Assembly (NCBI RefSeq): GCF_000313135.1
Contig: NW_004457346.1
Span: 102,137-166,136, forward strand
DNA: 64,000 nucleotides
Source of the DNA: Acanthamoeba castellanii str. Neff
Taxonomy: Eukaryota > Discosea > Longamoebia > Acanthamoebidae
Direction of reading: 5' to 3'
Shown: positions 12,463 to 24,800 of the stretch, one piece after another
Numbering within the stretch: position 1 is the stretch's first letter
Layout: the number at the start of each line of letters is the position of its first letter
Notes under the pieces: generated by a model
Databases searched by the model: none
Told to the model about the DNA's origin: nothing
Seen by the model: the letters and a program-made list of their open reading frames with translations, nothing else
Position numbers and translations under genes: made by a program

Positions 12463-12838
12463 AGTGAATGGGCACCACAACCAATTTATTTATTAATTCA
12501 TTATTACTTCTTTCTTTCAGAAGTTGTTTCGTGGGAGTGCGCGGTGATGAGATGATTGGTTGGTTGGTTGGAGTCTGGTCTACACGTTCACGTGCGCTTG
12601 CCTATTGGCTACATGGCGGGACCAGATCGAGGTTGATTTGCCCTTTTTAGGAGTTCATGTGTAAATTTGGCTGGGAGTACAGGATTTCTTTAAAGAAATT
12701 ACGGCGCAGCAACGCACAACGCAGCACACGTCACACAAGAACGCGAACACAACAACCAACTACACCGCTAGCACGTTCAAAACGCAACGTGGGCAGTTTT
12801 GAAGAACGGGTCGTTGAAGGCGAAGAAGAACAAGGATC
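12463..12838. other. Intergenic region after the NRPS gene
   Basis: The 3' flank of the NRPS gene is AT-rich (near 12480-12520) and is followed by the 5' flank of the next plus-strand gene. I see no gene or RNA here. Confidence 0.5.
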
Positions 12839-13833
12839 ATGAGCGTGTACCAGGCGCAGCAGAGGAAGAGAATGAAGCGGGAGCCCACCAGCCTGAGCCA
12901 ATCGCTCATCCTCGCGTACCACCCGCCACCACCTCCCTCGCCGCAACCCGACGGACCAGCCGAGGAGGCCGACCACCACTACGACAACAACAACAACGAC
13001 ATCAAAGAAGAAAGCAATCAGGGCAAGTTCAACTCTAATAACGATCAAGACCACAACAGCGACAATGGTGACGACGACGACCAGGAAGACGAGAGCGAAG
13101 CCGGCTTCCAGGCGCTCACGCTGTTCTCTATATTGTCGTCGCCGCAGAGGCAGCCGGCCGGCGGGCTCAAGGTGAAGATCAAGGCGGGCTTCCTGGGCGG
13201 GAGCACCCCCGACTGGGGCCTGGTCCACCACTTTGACCACCACCTCCACCACCACCCCGGCAAAGACGGCGGCGGAGGGTGCGCCGAGGCCCGGCTGCAG
13301 TGCGCGGTGGCCTTTCCGGGCGTGGAGCTGATGGCGCGCGGGCCGAGCGCAATCGGACGGCCGTGGTGCGCACCAAGTACGCGTCGGCCGTGTCCGCCGC
13401 CAACTGGCGGTACCACATGCCCTGCACCGTATTGCTCCACCACCTGCACCTCGACCAGAACGAGCCACGCCGCCGGGTGGTGATGATGACCCGCACGGCC
13501 GGGCAGGTCCTGGTGGTTGCGGCCGCGGTCGGCGCGGAGGGCTTCGTCGTGTCGCTTTGGCGGGTGAGCCACCACTCCATGTTGGCCCAGTGCGGCGACG
13601 ACGGCCAGAGCCTCATCGAAAAGGTACGCACTCCTCACCGCACACACTCGCCACACCGCACACACCGCACACACCGCACACACCGCACACGCACATGCTG
13701 ACATGTACACTGCACCCCCATCCAGTTGCTGGAGGAGCTGGTTGATCCAGTAGTTGTAGTGGGCCACCCCCCGACCGAACCCAGCGACTGCCGGTCCACA
13801 CGCAGGCGGCGGAGCATCCCCGAAGGACCATAA
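12839..13833 (+). CDS. Unknown acidic, Asp/Asn-rich protein with an apparent frameshift
   Basis: I do not recognise the family. The ATG at 12839 begins MSVYQAQQRKRMKREP, followed by a proline patch, an Asn/Asp-rich acidic stretch (about residues 40-80), and a folded-looking part with LFSILSSPQRQPAGG and a His-rich segment. Somewhere between about 13330 and 13370 the good coding frame switches: downstream the convincing reading is KYASAVSAANWRYHMP... to LIEK at 13623. An intron (13624-13725) then leads to a short last exon ending at 13833. The first exon is 785 nt, one base short of keeping frame with exon two. This points to a single-base deletion, either a sequencing error or a real lesion; a tiny missed intron is the alternative. 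It follows the NRPS gene on the same strand, but no functional link is visible. Confidence 0.55.
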
Positions 13834-13908
13834 CCCACCACCATACCACCGGTCTCATGGGAATATGTAAGAACATATCGGGTGAAGTATATGTAACATA
13901 TTGTTAAT

Positions 13909-15615
13909 TTATTTTATTTTATTTTTTATTTGGTCGAGGTACTCTTGCACCGTTCGTACGGGCTGGCCGCCGTAGGGGTTGTCCTTGCGGACGTGGAGCA
14001 TGTGGGCCTGGCGGGCGTCGAACCAGTCCGGCAGCGAGTCGGGGTTGAAGTGGAGGAAGGAGTGGATGGCGCGCGGGGGCCAGAAGAGGGACTTGCCGAA
14101 CTCGCGGGCGTAGGAGGCGTCGGGGCCGAGGAGGTGGTGCATGGCGGCGCCGTCGAGCGGGGCCAGGGCGCGGAGGAGGGCGGGGAGGAGGGGCTCAGCG
14201 GCGCGGTGGTCGCTTTCGAGGCGGCGCACGCGCGGGCGGCGGAGGTAGGCGACGCCCTCGCGCTCGATGCGCTCGCGGTGGCGCGCGACAAAGGTCTTGA
14301 CGTCGATGCGCGCGTGCGGCGGCTCGGCGGCGAAGAGCTGGACGAACTCGTCGGGGTCGATGAGGAAGAGGAAGTCAAAGTCGGCCTGCCAGCGCAGGAA
14401 GGCCTCGCGGCCCATGCACTCGAGCAGGTACGAGTAGGTGACCTTGGGCCGCCCGGTGGGCACGTCGAGGTCGACCAGGGTCACGCGCGCGGTGAGGCGC
14501 GGGTCGTCGTAGCGCGCGATGGCGTCGACGACGGTGGACATGTTGAGGTCGCGCGTCGACACGGCGATGACGATGTGGTCCACGCCCACGATGTCGAGCA
14601 TCCACATGAGCCACAGCTCGTCGTCCGCATTCCACGAATACTTCTTGGTGCACACCGCGCCCACGCGGATCGCCGCCGCGGCCGACCCGGCCGGCGCGCG
14701 CACCACGCTCACCGGCTCCCACGGCGCCGCGGCAAAGGCGGCCGGCCGCTCGTCGTACTCGTCGTAGGTGAGGAAGGTGGTCGGGTCCGGGAAGTGGAGC
14801 ACCTCGGCGAGCGGGAAGAGCGCGGCGTCGCCCGCGGCGTGAACCTTGAGCGCGCCACGGGCGCGCGCGTGGTCGCGCAGCCGCGCAACGACGACGTCGT
14901 CGACCAGGAACGCGCAGCGCACCACGAGCTCGAGGTAGGCCGGCTGGCCGTTGGCCATGCGGTAGTCGGTGCCCTTGGGCAGGTCGTGCAGGCACTGCTG
15001 GGCCGGGAGGCGCTTGACCACCATCCGCCCGACGCCCTCGATCAGCACCACCTGCTCGGCGGTGGAGCCGATGTCGGCGGCGCCGTCGACGTCGTCGTCG
15101 GGCTGGTCGTGCCACCAGAGCTCGACGGTGCCGAAGGCGCTGGTCCAGCTGTTGTCCTTGAGTACCGTGACGAAGCGGTTGGCGAGGCCCAGGTGGAGCT
15201 GGAAGATGCGGAGGCGCGGGTCGCCGGCCAGTTCGGGAAAGGTGGCGGCGCGCACGGCGGGGTCGGCGGGCAGGCGCGCGGGCGGGGGGAAGGCGCGGTG
15301 GTCCTGGCTCGCGCTGACGATGTGGAAGTTGCGGTCGGGCAGGGAGCTGTGCAGGTCCCAGCGAATGCTGAGCGGGTCGGGCCGATGTGAAAAAAAAGAT
15401 GATGATGATTGATCGTCGGGAGACGATGAGACATCTGTGTAGAGGGTGCGATCATAATAGGAGGAGGGATTGGCGGGGAGGAGGGAGGAGAGGAAGTAGA
15501 ATGCGGCGCAGAGCAGAGCCGCGATGATGAGAAGCCGCCGAGTATCCAACCTGCGGCCCAGATTGGACTCTGGTGGTCGATTATCGTCCACCGTGCTGCC
15601 GCTGATTGATCGCAT
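13909..15615 (-). CDS. Glycosyltransferase family 92 (DUF23)-like type II membrane protein
   Basis: Intronless, about 568 residues from the ATG at 15615. That start is preferred over an in-frame one at 15777 because it places one hydrophobic segment at residues 28-46 (LLIIAALLCAAFYFLSSLL) after a short basic tail, the usual Golgi type II anchor. The lumenal part shows the GT92 pattern: AVCTKKYSWNADDELWLMW, then GVDHIVIAVS, then a metal-binding DxD-like FLIDPDEF, and near the end HFNPDSLPDWFDARQ and HMLHVRK. It probably transfers a sugar, perhaps galactose as in animal GT92 enzymes, to secretory glycans. The acceptor is unknown. The GC-rich third codon positions give a long antisense open frame that should be ignored. 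Confidence 0.75.
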   Translation of the reverse strand: MRSISGSTVDDNRPPESNLGRRLDTRRLLIIAALLCAAFYFLSSLLPANPSSYYDRTLYTDVSSSPDDQSSSSFFSHRPDPLSIRWDLHSSLPDRNFHIVSASQDHRAFPPPARLPADPAVRAATFPELAGDPRLRIFQLHLGLANRFVTVLKDNSWTSAFGTVELWWHDQPDDDVDGAADIGSTAEQVVLIEGVGRMVVKRLPAQQCLHDLPKGTDYRMANGQPAYLELVVRCAFLVDDVVVARLRDHARARGALKVHAAGDAALFPLAEVLHFPDPTTFLTYDEYDERPAAFAAAPWEPVSVVRAPAGSAAAAIRVGAVCTKKYSWNADDELWLMWMLDIVGVDHIVIAVSTRDLNMSTVVDAIARYDDPRLTARVTLVDLDVPTGRPKVTYSYLLECMGREAFLRWQADFDFLFLIDPDEFVQLFAAEPPHARIDVKTFVARHRERIEREGVAYLRRPRVRRLESDHRAAEPLLPALLRALAPLDGAAMHHLLGPDASYAREFGKSLFWPPRAIHSFLHFNPDSLPDWFDARQAHMLHVRKDNPYGGQPVRTVQEYLDQIKNKIK

Positions 15616-16173
15616 TATCTGTGCACACACGGTCGTTTGTGGTCCGAGAGCAGATGTGGCATTCAAGCGAGTGGAATCGCTGGTGCTTGTGTGGCACGTC
15701 GTGTTGTGCCAGGCCGGCACAGCAAGCTCACGCGGTGCACGTTTCTTGCCCGGAAATGCTAAGACATCGCATTGCACGCCAAGGTTTTTTGCATTGTGCC
15801 CCGTTTTATTCGGGTTTTATCCGACAAAAATCCCACTTTTACAGTAATCTACAATATTTACAATATTTTAATATAATCTTTAGAAGGGCGCGTGCATTTA
15901 TCTGGTCGGCTAAATCCGCCATAGGAGTTACGCCAGCAAACACTGCCGCACAAGACATTTCTGTGCATGATTGCAAAAACATCGTCACCAGAACTCTCCT
16001 TCATCTCTCGTACGGCAGGTGGGTACAGTACACGGTAGGGTCACCCAAAAATAAAAACGAAAGCTTCTCCTTCCTTCTTCTATCTTCTCTCTTCATTCTT
16101 CTTCATTCTTCTTCGTTCTTCTCGGCCCACCCTCTTTCTCTCTCGCTCGCTCCACCACAAGGCGCCAGGCCCC
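15616..16173. other. Intergenic region between two minus-strand genes
   Basis: This holds the 5' flank of the glycosyltransferase gene and the 3' flank of LIS1. There is an AT-rich patch near 15840-15885 and a CT-rich run (tcttc/ttctt) near 16065-16125. I see no gene here. Confidence 0.5.
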
Positions 16174-18726
16174 TTATGTGGCCGGCCACACCTTGACGGT
16201 GTTGTCAACGCCGCCGGTGGCGAGGAGTGGATACCTCTTGTTCCAGTCCGCACACGACACAAAGTGCGGATGCGCCTGTCATGTGTCAGTGTCACACGGT
16301 GAGAAGGTGCTTGCAGGGTCGATTCAAGCCTTGGGAAGAGTGGATGGACGGCGTACCTCGTGTATCGTTTTGATGCACCGCCTCTGCACCAGGTCCCAGA
16401 TCATGATGGACTTATCGTCCGACACGGAGATCAAGAGCTTCCCGTTGGGGTGGAACAACACGGTGCGCACCCAGTTGTCGTGCCCCACCTGCCGCGATTG
16501 CAATCGCCCACGTGGGCGCTGCGGGTCAGGTCTGTGTTCTCGTCGAGCCGCAGCGCCAGAGGCCAGTGCAAGAGAAGAGCGAAAGCGAAAGAGAAAAAAG
16601 AGCGAAGGCGCCGTACGAGGGTCATGACTTCCTGCTGGGTCTGGGTGTCCCAGATCCTGATGGTCTTGTCTCTCGACCCCGACGCGATGTAGGCGCCCGC
16701 CCCGCCCTTGTTGCCCGCCTTCGTTCGCGTGCGAGCGTTGCGCGTCCTGTGGTTTCCGTTCGAGTCCTGGATTTCAAATATACAATCGCGCGCGTGCGTG
16801 TGAGACTCGTGACGTCCGCTCACGCACGCACCACGAGGCACACGCACGAACGCGCAGGCGGCTGGGTGGGTGAGTGGAGGCAGTGCGTACGGCTTCGCTG
16901 TCCTGGGTGAGAGAGGGAGTGGTGGCTGGCGAGAGCGCGATGGACTCGATGACATGGTCGTGGCCCCTGTACACGCCCGTGCACTCGCCCTTCGCCAAGT
17001 CCCATGTGCGAATGGTCTGGCGCAAACGAGAGAAGTTAGTCGACGAGCGCGGTCGGGGGATGTGGAGGCGCGGTTGTGGGGCAGACGCTTTACCTGGTCG
17101 TAGGACGCCGTGACGACAGTGGTTCCGTCCTCGCTCGTCAGCACGCGCTTCACCCACTCGTCGTGCTGCAGGGTCTTGATGCAATACCTGGCCAATTCAG
17201 AATGGGTTGTTTAGAAAATGAAGAAAATGATTGACGTGAGAAATCGCGAAAGAGAAAGAAGTGAGCGAAAGCGAAAATGGGAGACGCGTACCCGGTGGAC
17301 ACTTCCCACACCTTGACCGTCTTATCTCGCGAAGCGGATATGATGTGGTCTCCCGTTGGCGTAAACACTACTGCCGACACATTGTGATCATGACCCTGTA
17401 GTGAACGGAGAGACTCGAGTCAGTGACTATCGGTAACCAGAGAGTCACGAAACGACGTGGATAAGCCACTGGAGAGCGATGGTAAGATTACTCACCTGCA
17501 ACGTTTTGACGCATTTCCAACTCGAGAGGTCCCACAGCTTCACCGACAGATCAGCAGAGCAAGAAGCTGCGCGCGTACCGAGCAACAAAGGACAATGAGT
17601 TTCAGACGATCATCGGCGATGATGACCGACAGCTACGCAGGCAAGCAAGCGAAGAGGGGGGGAGAAGAGCGGCCGTACCCAAAAATTTGCCCGCCTGGTC
17701 GAAGGCGATGTCCTGAACCGCCAGCGTGTGGCCCTTGAGCGTTCGATCGAACTCGCCCGTTTCGTAGTCCCATAGCATGATCGTGGCGTCCTCGGATGCC
17801 GACGCCAGAATGTTGAACAGCGGGTGGAATCTGTTGCCCACGCTCTAGCGTGAACATACGTTGTCGTGTAGTGTGTCGTGTGTGTCGTGTGCGTCGTGCG
17901 GTGCGTACCGGACGGAGTTGATGTTGTTGCGGTGGCCGGACAGCGTGTATTTACAGGGCGGCCGGGGGTATGTTCTCCCCGTTCTGTTTCTTGGCAGCAC
18001 CGCCGCCTCCCTTATCCACCTCCTCTTGCAACTGCGTCACTTTGCTCTCCAGTTCCATAATCTGCAAACAACAAGTGACCAGCAGCAGGCGGATTGCATT
18101 GTGAGAGATGTGCGTCGATGCCACACAGCGCGCAAAGTACAAATAAGTGTAGATTTGAGAGGGTGCATTCACGATCTGAGCGTAATCGTGGAAATGGAGT
18201 GGGGCTGGGATAGATGGAGTGTAGACGATGCGCAATCAAGCTGGACGAGCGGGGGGGACGGAGCAGAAAGAGCAGAGGCGAGAAAGATTGATTGGTGTGG
18301 AGGAGGGCACCTTCTTCTGCAACCGCAAAACGGAAGTCCATTTCTTCTCGAGGAGGCCGGCCGATTTTGGATCAGGATCAACGAGCGCCTCCTCCTGGAA
18401 GGTTTCCACCGTCTTGGTGAAACCCGCTGATCGCAGGTACTCAAGTACTGCTTTATTCCTGTGGGCCAATAACTGGGTGAGTCGTGTGCGTTCAAGAACA
18501 AGGATGACTTAAACCACTACGTTGAGGGAGGGGAGGGTGCGTAATATCATTGATCGATTAATTTGAGACCCATAGAAAAAGTGAAGGAATTGCTCCCTTA
18601 GCAGCTAATTGGAGGCCGAGAGCGAACGTTCGCTCCTCAAGGGGAAAAGATAGATAAAGAAGAAAGGCGATTCCATCAAAGGGGGGAGGCGTACAGTGAT
18701 TCTTTTTGCTTGTTGGTCATCTCCAT
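16174..18726 (-). CDS. LIS1: LIS1 / PAFAH1B1 homologue, dynein regulator
   Basis: LIS1 binds the dynein motor and supports nuclear movement, spindle and organelle transport. The first exon (18695-18726) encodes [11 protein letters not shown] and splices into [12 protein letters not shown] at 18458, forming the LisH dimerisation motif. Then comes the family signature [17 protein letters not shown], a coiled coil ([16 protein letters not shown]), and seven WD40 blades spread over small exons: [94 protein letters not shown], and [20 protein letters not shown]. The last blade ends [10 protein letters not shown] with the stop at 16174. A small insertion ([11 protein letters not shown]) widens one blade. 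Length and order match the family, and it appears intact. Confidence 0.95.
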
Positions 18727-19479
18727 GATTGTGAAAAGAATTGCAAATCAATTTTCCTGTTGATCTAATGGCCTCCGTCGCTACGCGTCTCGATTAACGT
18801 TCCAATTTTCCCTTTCTAAACGTAAACTAAAGATGGCGAGATCCGCCTTCACCTTGCTCGCGACTTGCCAGGCCTTCCAGGGAATCTTCTCCTCCAGACG
18901 AGAGATGCGCTCTGCTTCGTTTCCGTTTCGTCGCAGCGAAGCCCAAGGCACCAACACAACCGCTGCGCCAACGTACCACCAAACCGGACAATATCCTGGA
19001 ATCTGCGGCCGCAGTCCTGTTCATGCCCGGTTTTTTCCAGCCGCGACCATGCAGAGTTTGTGACGCTCACCGCGCCAACATCACCCTCGCTTGGAGTGAC
19101 TTGGTGCCACCAAGTCGGCCGGCGGTGTAGCTGCGTCCTCCAGATACGCATAACATCTCGAGGGGTCCGGTGGTAAGCAGAACAAGCATGATTCGTGATG
19201 AGTGGTTGTGATAAGGAGTTAGGGAACTCAGTGTTTGAATGTACAGGACCCCTGTGCTGGAAGAGAAAGAAAGAAGAGATCGAAGCCTAGGTGACCGCTG
19301 CCCTGACTACCCAGCTTGCAAGAACCAAGAGACCACACCACAGACGTCAACAACTGCAAGCTCGCCGCTAGAGTAAGGCCCACCCCGAAGTGGGAAAGCC
19401 GGCACACTGTTTAGTTTAGTTTATTTTATTTTATTTTATTTTATTTTTTTCTGCGCAAAGCCACAACTCGCAGCTGAAG
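18727..19479. promoter_or_regulatory. Divergent intergenic region between LIS1 and the RhoBTB-like gene
   Basis: This 753-bp region lies between the start codons of two divergent genes. A GC-rich part (18830-19160) contains weak open frames on both strands without recognisable motifs. A TTTTA-type run sits at about 19411-19447, just before the plus-strand gene. I see no tRNA or other RNA gene. Confidence 0.45.
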
Positions 19480-21837
19480 ATGGAGAAGCCACAGAGCAAG
19501 GTGCTGCTCTTGGGCGATCCGGGCGTAGGCAAGGTACTCTTCCACACACCTCCCTCTCCGCTGGACTTGCTGCCGCGGCTCACACGCTCCGGGCCGGCTA
19601 CAGACCAGCCTCGCCATTCAGCTGGCCCACAACGCCTTCCTTGGTACTACGCAAACCACTTCACTATTTTATTTATTACAATAAAAAAAGGACTTCATTT
19701 TTAATTTAATCTATCATTTTTATTAGTATTATTATTCCTTCCTTCATTTTAAATATATATAAATGTAATATATTTTGCACTACACAGAGATCGAGTCGCC
19801 CGACGGCAAGTATGAGTACGTGACCTCCCTCTCGCCACCCCCCCCCTCTCCCTCTAGCGCAGTTTACGTCACTGTCGCAGCACCCCGCCCTTGTGCGCTG
19901 TTACGCGTCACCACGATGTGTTGTTCGTATTTGTGGGTATCCCCTTTCTCCGTTTCCTGTTCCCGATCGTAGCACCCGACAGTGCACCAACCGCTTCTCG
20001 GGCGCAAATGTTCATTACGTGCCGCGTAACATATTAATGGGTCCATTTTTTAAAGCCCTCGCGGATTACTGACGGGGCGTTACACGTTGTGTGTGCGTGT
20101 GCGTGTGTGTGCGTGTGTGTGCGTGTGTGTGCGTGTGTGTGCGTGTGTACGTTGTGTGTTGTGGGCGCTGTGTGCTTGCGTGTGCCAGATATCACCGCAT
20201 GGTGGATGGCCAGTACCGCGTCGTGCACCTCTTTGACAATGTGCAGACCGAGGACTGGGGCTGGAGCGACCAGATCATTCGTACGTCAGCGCAGTCCGCC
20301 GATAGTGGTTACAACTATTGTATTATACTAATACTTAGCACTGGTCTGACGCTGTGCCCGTTCACGACAGGGGAGTGCACGGCCTTTCTCCTGGTCTATT
20401 CCATCACGTCGCGTTCCTCGTTCGACTCACTTGCCGCCTGGGTAGACCGCATCGTGCGAGGCAAGGTAGCCGCTCTCTCGGCCTTCGTTTTCACTCTTCT
20501 TTTGTGTGTAGAGCCAAGCCTACACAAAGAAGTATCGCGCCACTCACTGACACACCCAAACTTGCGCTGGACCTGGAGCAGGGAGAGCCCACAGGGCCGA
20601 TCGTCCTCGTCGGGGTACGCCGCCACACCTCCGTCCCCTCTCTTCCCCCAATCTCGATGAAGGGTAGCACTCACACCAACCGCCTTCTTCTTCTTCTTCG
20701 TTCTTCTTCGTTCTTCTCAGAACAAGGCCGACCGAGAAGATCTCCGTGAGGTGTCCTACGCCGAAGCCGACTTGCTGGCACAGACCTACGACGCGCTTTT
20801 CTTCGAGGCCTCGGCACGGACTCGCGTACGTGGCCATGACTGCCGCTTCTCTTCTCGCTAAGGAGTTAATTCGTGCGCGTCTCGTGCGCTAACTGGCCAT
20901 GCCTCTTCTCGACGGCGACCACAGTTCAACGTCGAGCAGTGCGTTCTGGCGGCCACGTCACAGGAGGCGCCTGAGCGAAGGCAGGAATGGCACCAAAAAA
21001 AGGTCGCGCGGCTGAAGGCCAAGGGCAAGAAGATTCCTCCAATCCCACCCATGTCACCGGTACGTGCCCTGATTCCGTGGTATGCGTCGTGTGCCGTGTA
21101 CCGTGTGTCGTGTGTCGTGTATGGCGTGTGTGTCGTGTGTGCGGGCGTGTGTGTCGTGTGTGCGGGCGTGTGTTGTGTGTGCCGTGCGTGCGTGTGCGAC
21201 ACTAAGGCATGGAAAACGATCGCACGCACGGCAGGTGTCGTCGACGTACGGGCCGGACTTCTGGTCGCTGGTGGGCGAGCACAAGTGCAGCGACATCGAA
21301 TTCGAGGTGGCCGGCGACATCGTGCCCGCGCACTCGGTCGTCCTCATAGCGCACAGCCCTCGATTCATGAAGGTCCGCACCGTCGCCCGCTCTGCGCCCA
21401 CGCGACCCTCCCCCTCTCAAGCAAGAAGCCAGGCGCAACTATGCGACGTATGCGCACCTGTGACGTGGTGTCTTACTCCCCTTCCCCCCCGAGTGCAGAG
21501 CTTCGTCAGGGAGGGCCGCCGGCGGAAAGCGGTGCTCGGGGTGGACGAAGAAACGTTCAGGGCGGTCCTCGATTGGATCTACGCCGGCATCTTTCCCAAA
21601 CCCGAGTCGACAGGTACACATTCGACACTTGACACACGACACGCGCATCACCGCATGCACACACTGGCCTATGGCACGCGCGCGACACACGAGCTCACGG
21701 AGCGCGCGTCGATCAGATATGAGGGCGTACATCAGGTTGTACAACGCGGCCGTCAAGCTGGGCGTGGATAGCCTCGCCGCAGTCGCCAAGGCCTTTCTCC
21801 AGGGCCAGAGTACGCGTTCGCCCGCTCGTCTTTATCA

Positions 21838-21868
<31 letters not shown>

Positions 21869-24800
21869 AACAATAACAATTATTTGCAGATTACATCGAA
21901 GCCCACCGACAGTACGCGCCGAAAGGCGCCCTCGGCCTGTTCTTCAACTCGAAGATGCTCAGGTGCGCGTGCGGTGCATGTCGTGTGCGTGTCGTGTGCG
22001 CGTGCGTGCGTCAATGGTCATATCAGCGGACTCATTGAGTGTCGCCGTACGCAAACGTGAAGTGACATCACCGTCATCATCGATGGCCGGGAGATCCGCG
22101 CGCACAAGGCCGTTCTCTCCGCACGCAGCGTTCAATGGCACGACATCATCGCCGACTACGAAGTGAACCAGGCCGCCGCCGCCAGCTATTGGGACGGCAG
22201 TCAGCCCACGACACCGCGCACCAACAAAAACCAGTCTCTCACCCTCGTAGAACAGAGGTAACTCCACGCGTGTCGTCTCGTGTGTGTGTCGTGTGTCGTG
22301 TGTCGTGTGTCGTGTGTCGGGTCATCTAACGTTGGGGGGGAGCAGTGCGGCAGCCGGTGGTTACCACGCGCCGGCGATCATCTTCATCACGCTCCTCCAC
22401 TCGCCGTGCCTGCAGTCGACCGACATCTTCCCCAACTCAGGGATGACGCGCTCGGCCTCGTCGCCCACGCTCTCGCCCCACCACGCTGACTTCGAGGCCG
22501 GCGGCAAGAAGAAGACCAAAAAGAAGGACAAGGCCGCCGGCGACCTGCAGCTCTACGATCTCTACCACCTCATGCTCTCGTACTTCGCCCTCTCCCCTTC
22601 GCTTCGTTCTTCGTTCTTCGCCTTTCGCTTTTCTTTTCTTCATCGTGTCCGCGCGTGTATCGTGTTCGGTGGTGCGTGCGGTGAATGAAGTCTGAACGCA
22701 CGACAACACACACACACACACACACACGACGCACACGACGCACACACGACACACGCACACGGCACGCACACACGACAGGTACATGTACACGGACGAAGTC
22801 GAGATAGCCGAGTCGTATGCGCTGGAGCTGTTCCTGCTGGCACTGGACTACGAGGTCACGCACCTGGCCAACCTGGCAGCCCAGGTGGTGCTGGACTCGC
22901 TCACGGTGCAGAGCGTGGCGGGCGTCTACGAGAAGCTGGTCGGCATCCACAAGTCGTCGAGCGTGCTCGGCGAGCTGCGGCGAAAGATCGAACTGTGGAT
23001 CAGCTTTCGCTTCAAAAGCGTGGCCAAGACCAAGGTGCACTCGCCCCACGAATAGCTCTCGACCCCGTCGCACACGACTCACCACATACACACGATACAC
23101 GACACACGCACCACCGCACACGCACACGCTCGGTAATTATTAGGCATTCAAAAAATTCGGGACGCGGTACCCGCAGATCAAGGCCGAGCTCAAACGAAAC
23201 AAGAAGGCCGGCTTCTCTTGTACGGACCTCCCTCTCGACTCTTTTGGTTCAACGTTTTGCTGGTGGCTGACCGCCCAAGCTGACATTTTGTTGTCGACAG
23301 CGTCGGTCAAGACGCCGATGTCGCCCCCGGAGTCCACCACGGCCGCGGCCGCGGCGCCTCGCTCACCCCAGCGCGAGGGCGGCGGCAACAGCGGCGGCCT
23401 GCGCAAGAGCAGCGGCAACAGCAGCAATAGCGGTAGCAACAGCGGAGACCTGTTGTCCACCGCCACGACGACGACCGCCTCCTCGACGCCGAACGGCAAG
23501 CGGCTCCCGCGCTTCCTCAACTCATCCATGCCGACCGTGCCCACGAACCGCTCGTCGTTCTTCACATCGCCGCGCGCCACTGCGCCGGTCGACGAACCCG
23601 ACGACGTGCGTGACATTCCTCACCTTTTTTTGCATACCTTGCATTCCTCCAACAATGGCTGATGTTCCTTCTCGCCAGGAGCTGATCGATCTCTACGAGT
23701 CCTACCAGGAGTACCAGTACGCCAAGAAGATAGCAGAGGTACGGCACGCACGCACGGCAAGCACGACACACACACACGTGGGTGCTGTGGGAAGCCAGCA
23801 CGCGCATGTGTGTACTAAAAGGGTAAACGCGTGCGGCGCAATTAATGGAACACGCAGGCCCGCTTGCCGGTCATCGACCAGCGCAGAAAATGGGCAAAGC
23901 ATATCGGCGATTATCTCGCATCACTCCAGGTCTCTGGTGAACAGGTACACACTTTCCCTCGCACCCTGTAGCCACACGCACGACGCACGACACACGCACA
24001 CACACGCACACACACGCACACACACGACATAACTATTGTTGGCTAACCGAGTACGACCCAGTTCGGGAGCCTCAATATGGCGAACGGATTTCCGCGTAAG
24101 GTGATGTTCGTACCCGACGAGATCACGGAAATCAGCGACACGTTGAGGAAGCTCAAGCTCGACAACAACCTCCTCGGGAACGATCCCATCGTCGTCTACG
24201 ACCGACAGGGCCGCGAGCAGGAGAAGATCGAGCCCCTCTCGTTCGCCGGTAGGCCTCACTACGCCACGCCCACGTCCGTGCATCATGCCATCGCACACAC
24301 AACACTGACGCGCGTGTCGTGTGTCGTGTGTCGTGTGCCGTGTGTCACGGTGTGTGCGTATAGGCATGCGGTCGCTGAAGATGCTGACCGACCTGTCGCT
24401 CAGCCAGAACAACCTGCACACCGTTCCTCGTTCCCTTTGCCATGTACGCTACACACAAGCTGTCTTCTTTCGCCCTTGTACATGAGAGCTAACGTGTGTG
24501 TGTGTATGTGTGTGGTGCGTGTGTGTGTGTGTGTGTTGGTTCTGCGTTGTGTGCGGATACGTATCCAACAGCTTCGTTCGTTGACCAGCCTGAATCTGTC
24601 GCTGTGCAACATCACAGCCGTCCCCTCCTACATCTGCTACCTGCATGCCCTGGAGCGGCTCACCCTGATCGGCAACAAGCTCACCCGGTGCGCACAGAAC
24701 ACAATCAGCCAACCGCGCAGCCACTAACCGTCCTGCGTGTCTTGTGTGCGTCGTGTTGCGTGTGCTGTAGACTGCCCGCGTCGTTGTGCTTGATGCGGAA

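Noticed and set aside
13930..15390. Long plus-strand open frame (486 codons) opposite the glycosyltransferase
   Set aside because: It is antisense to a convincing GT92 protein, is Val/Gly/Glu/Ala-rich without motifs, and results from GC-rich third codon positions.
18833..19176. Open frames on both strands between LIS1 and the giant gene
   Set aside because: Neither strand shows a domain, a good start or a splice-linked partner; likely promoter region.
23654..23662. ATG that could start a separate LRR gene
   Set aside because: The preceding exon splices in frame (GACGAC|GAG) over a normal short intron, and a separate upstream gene would have to overlap it by a few bases. Kept as an alternative, not annotated.
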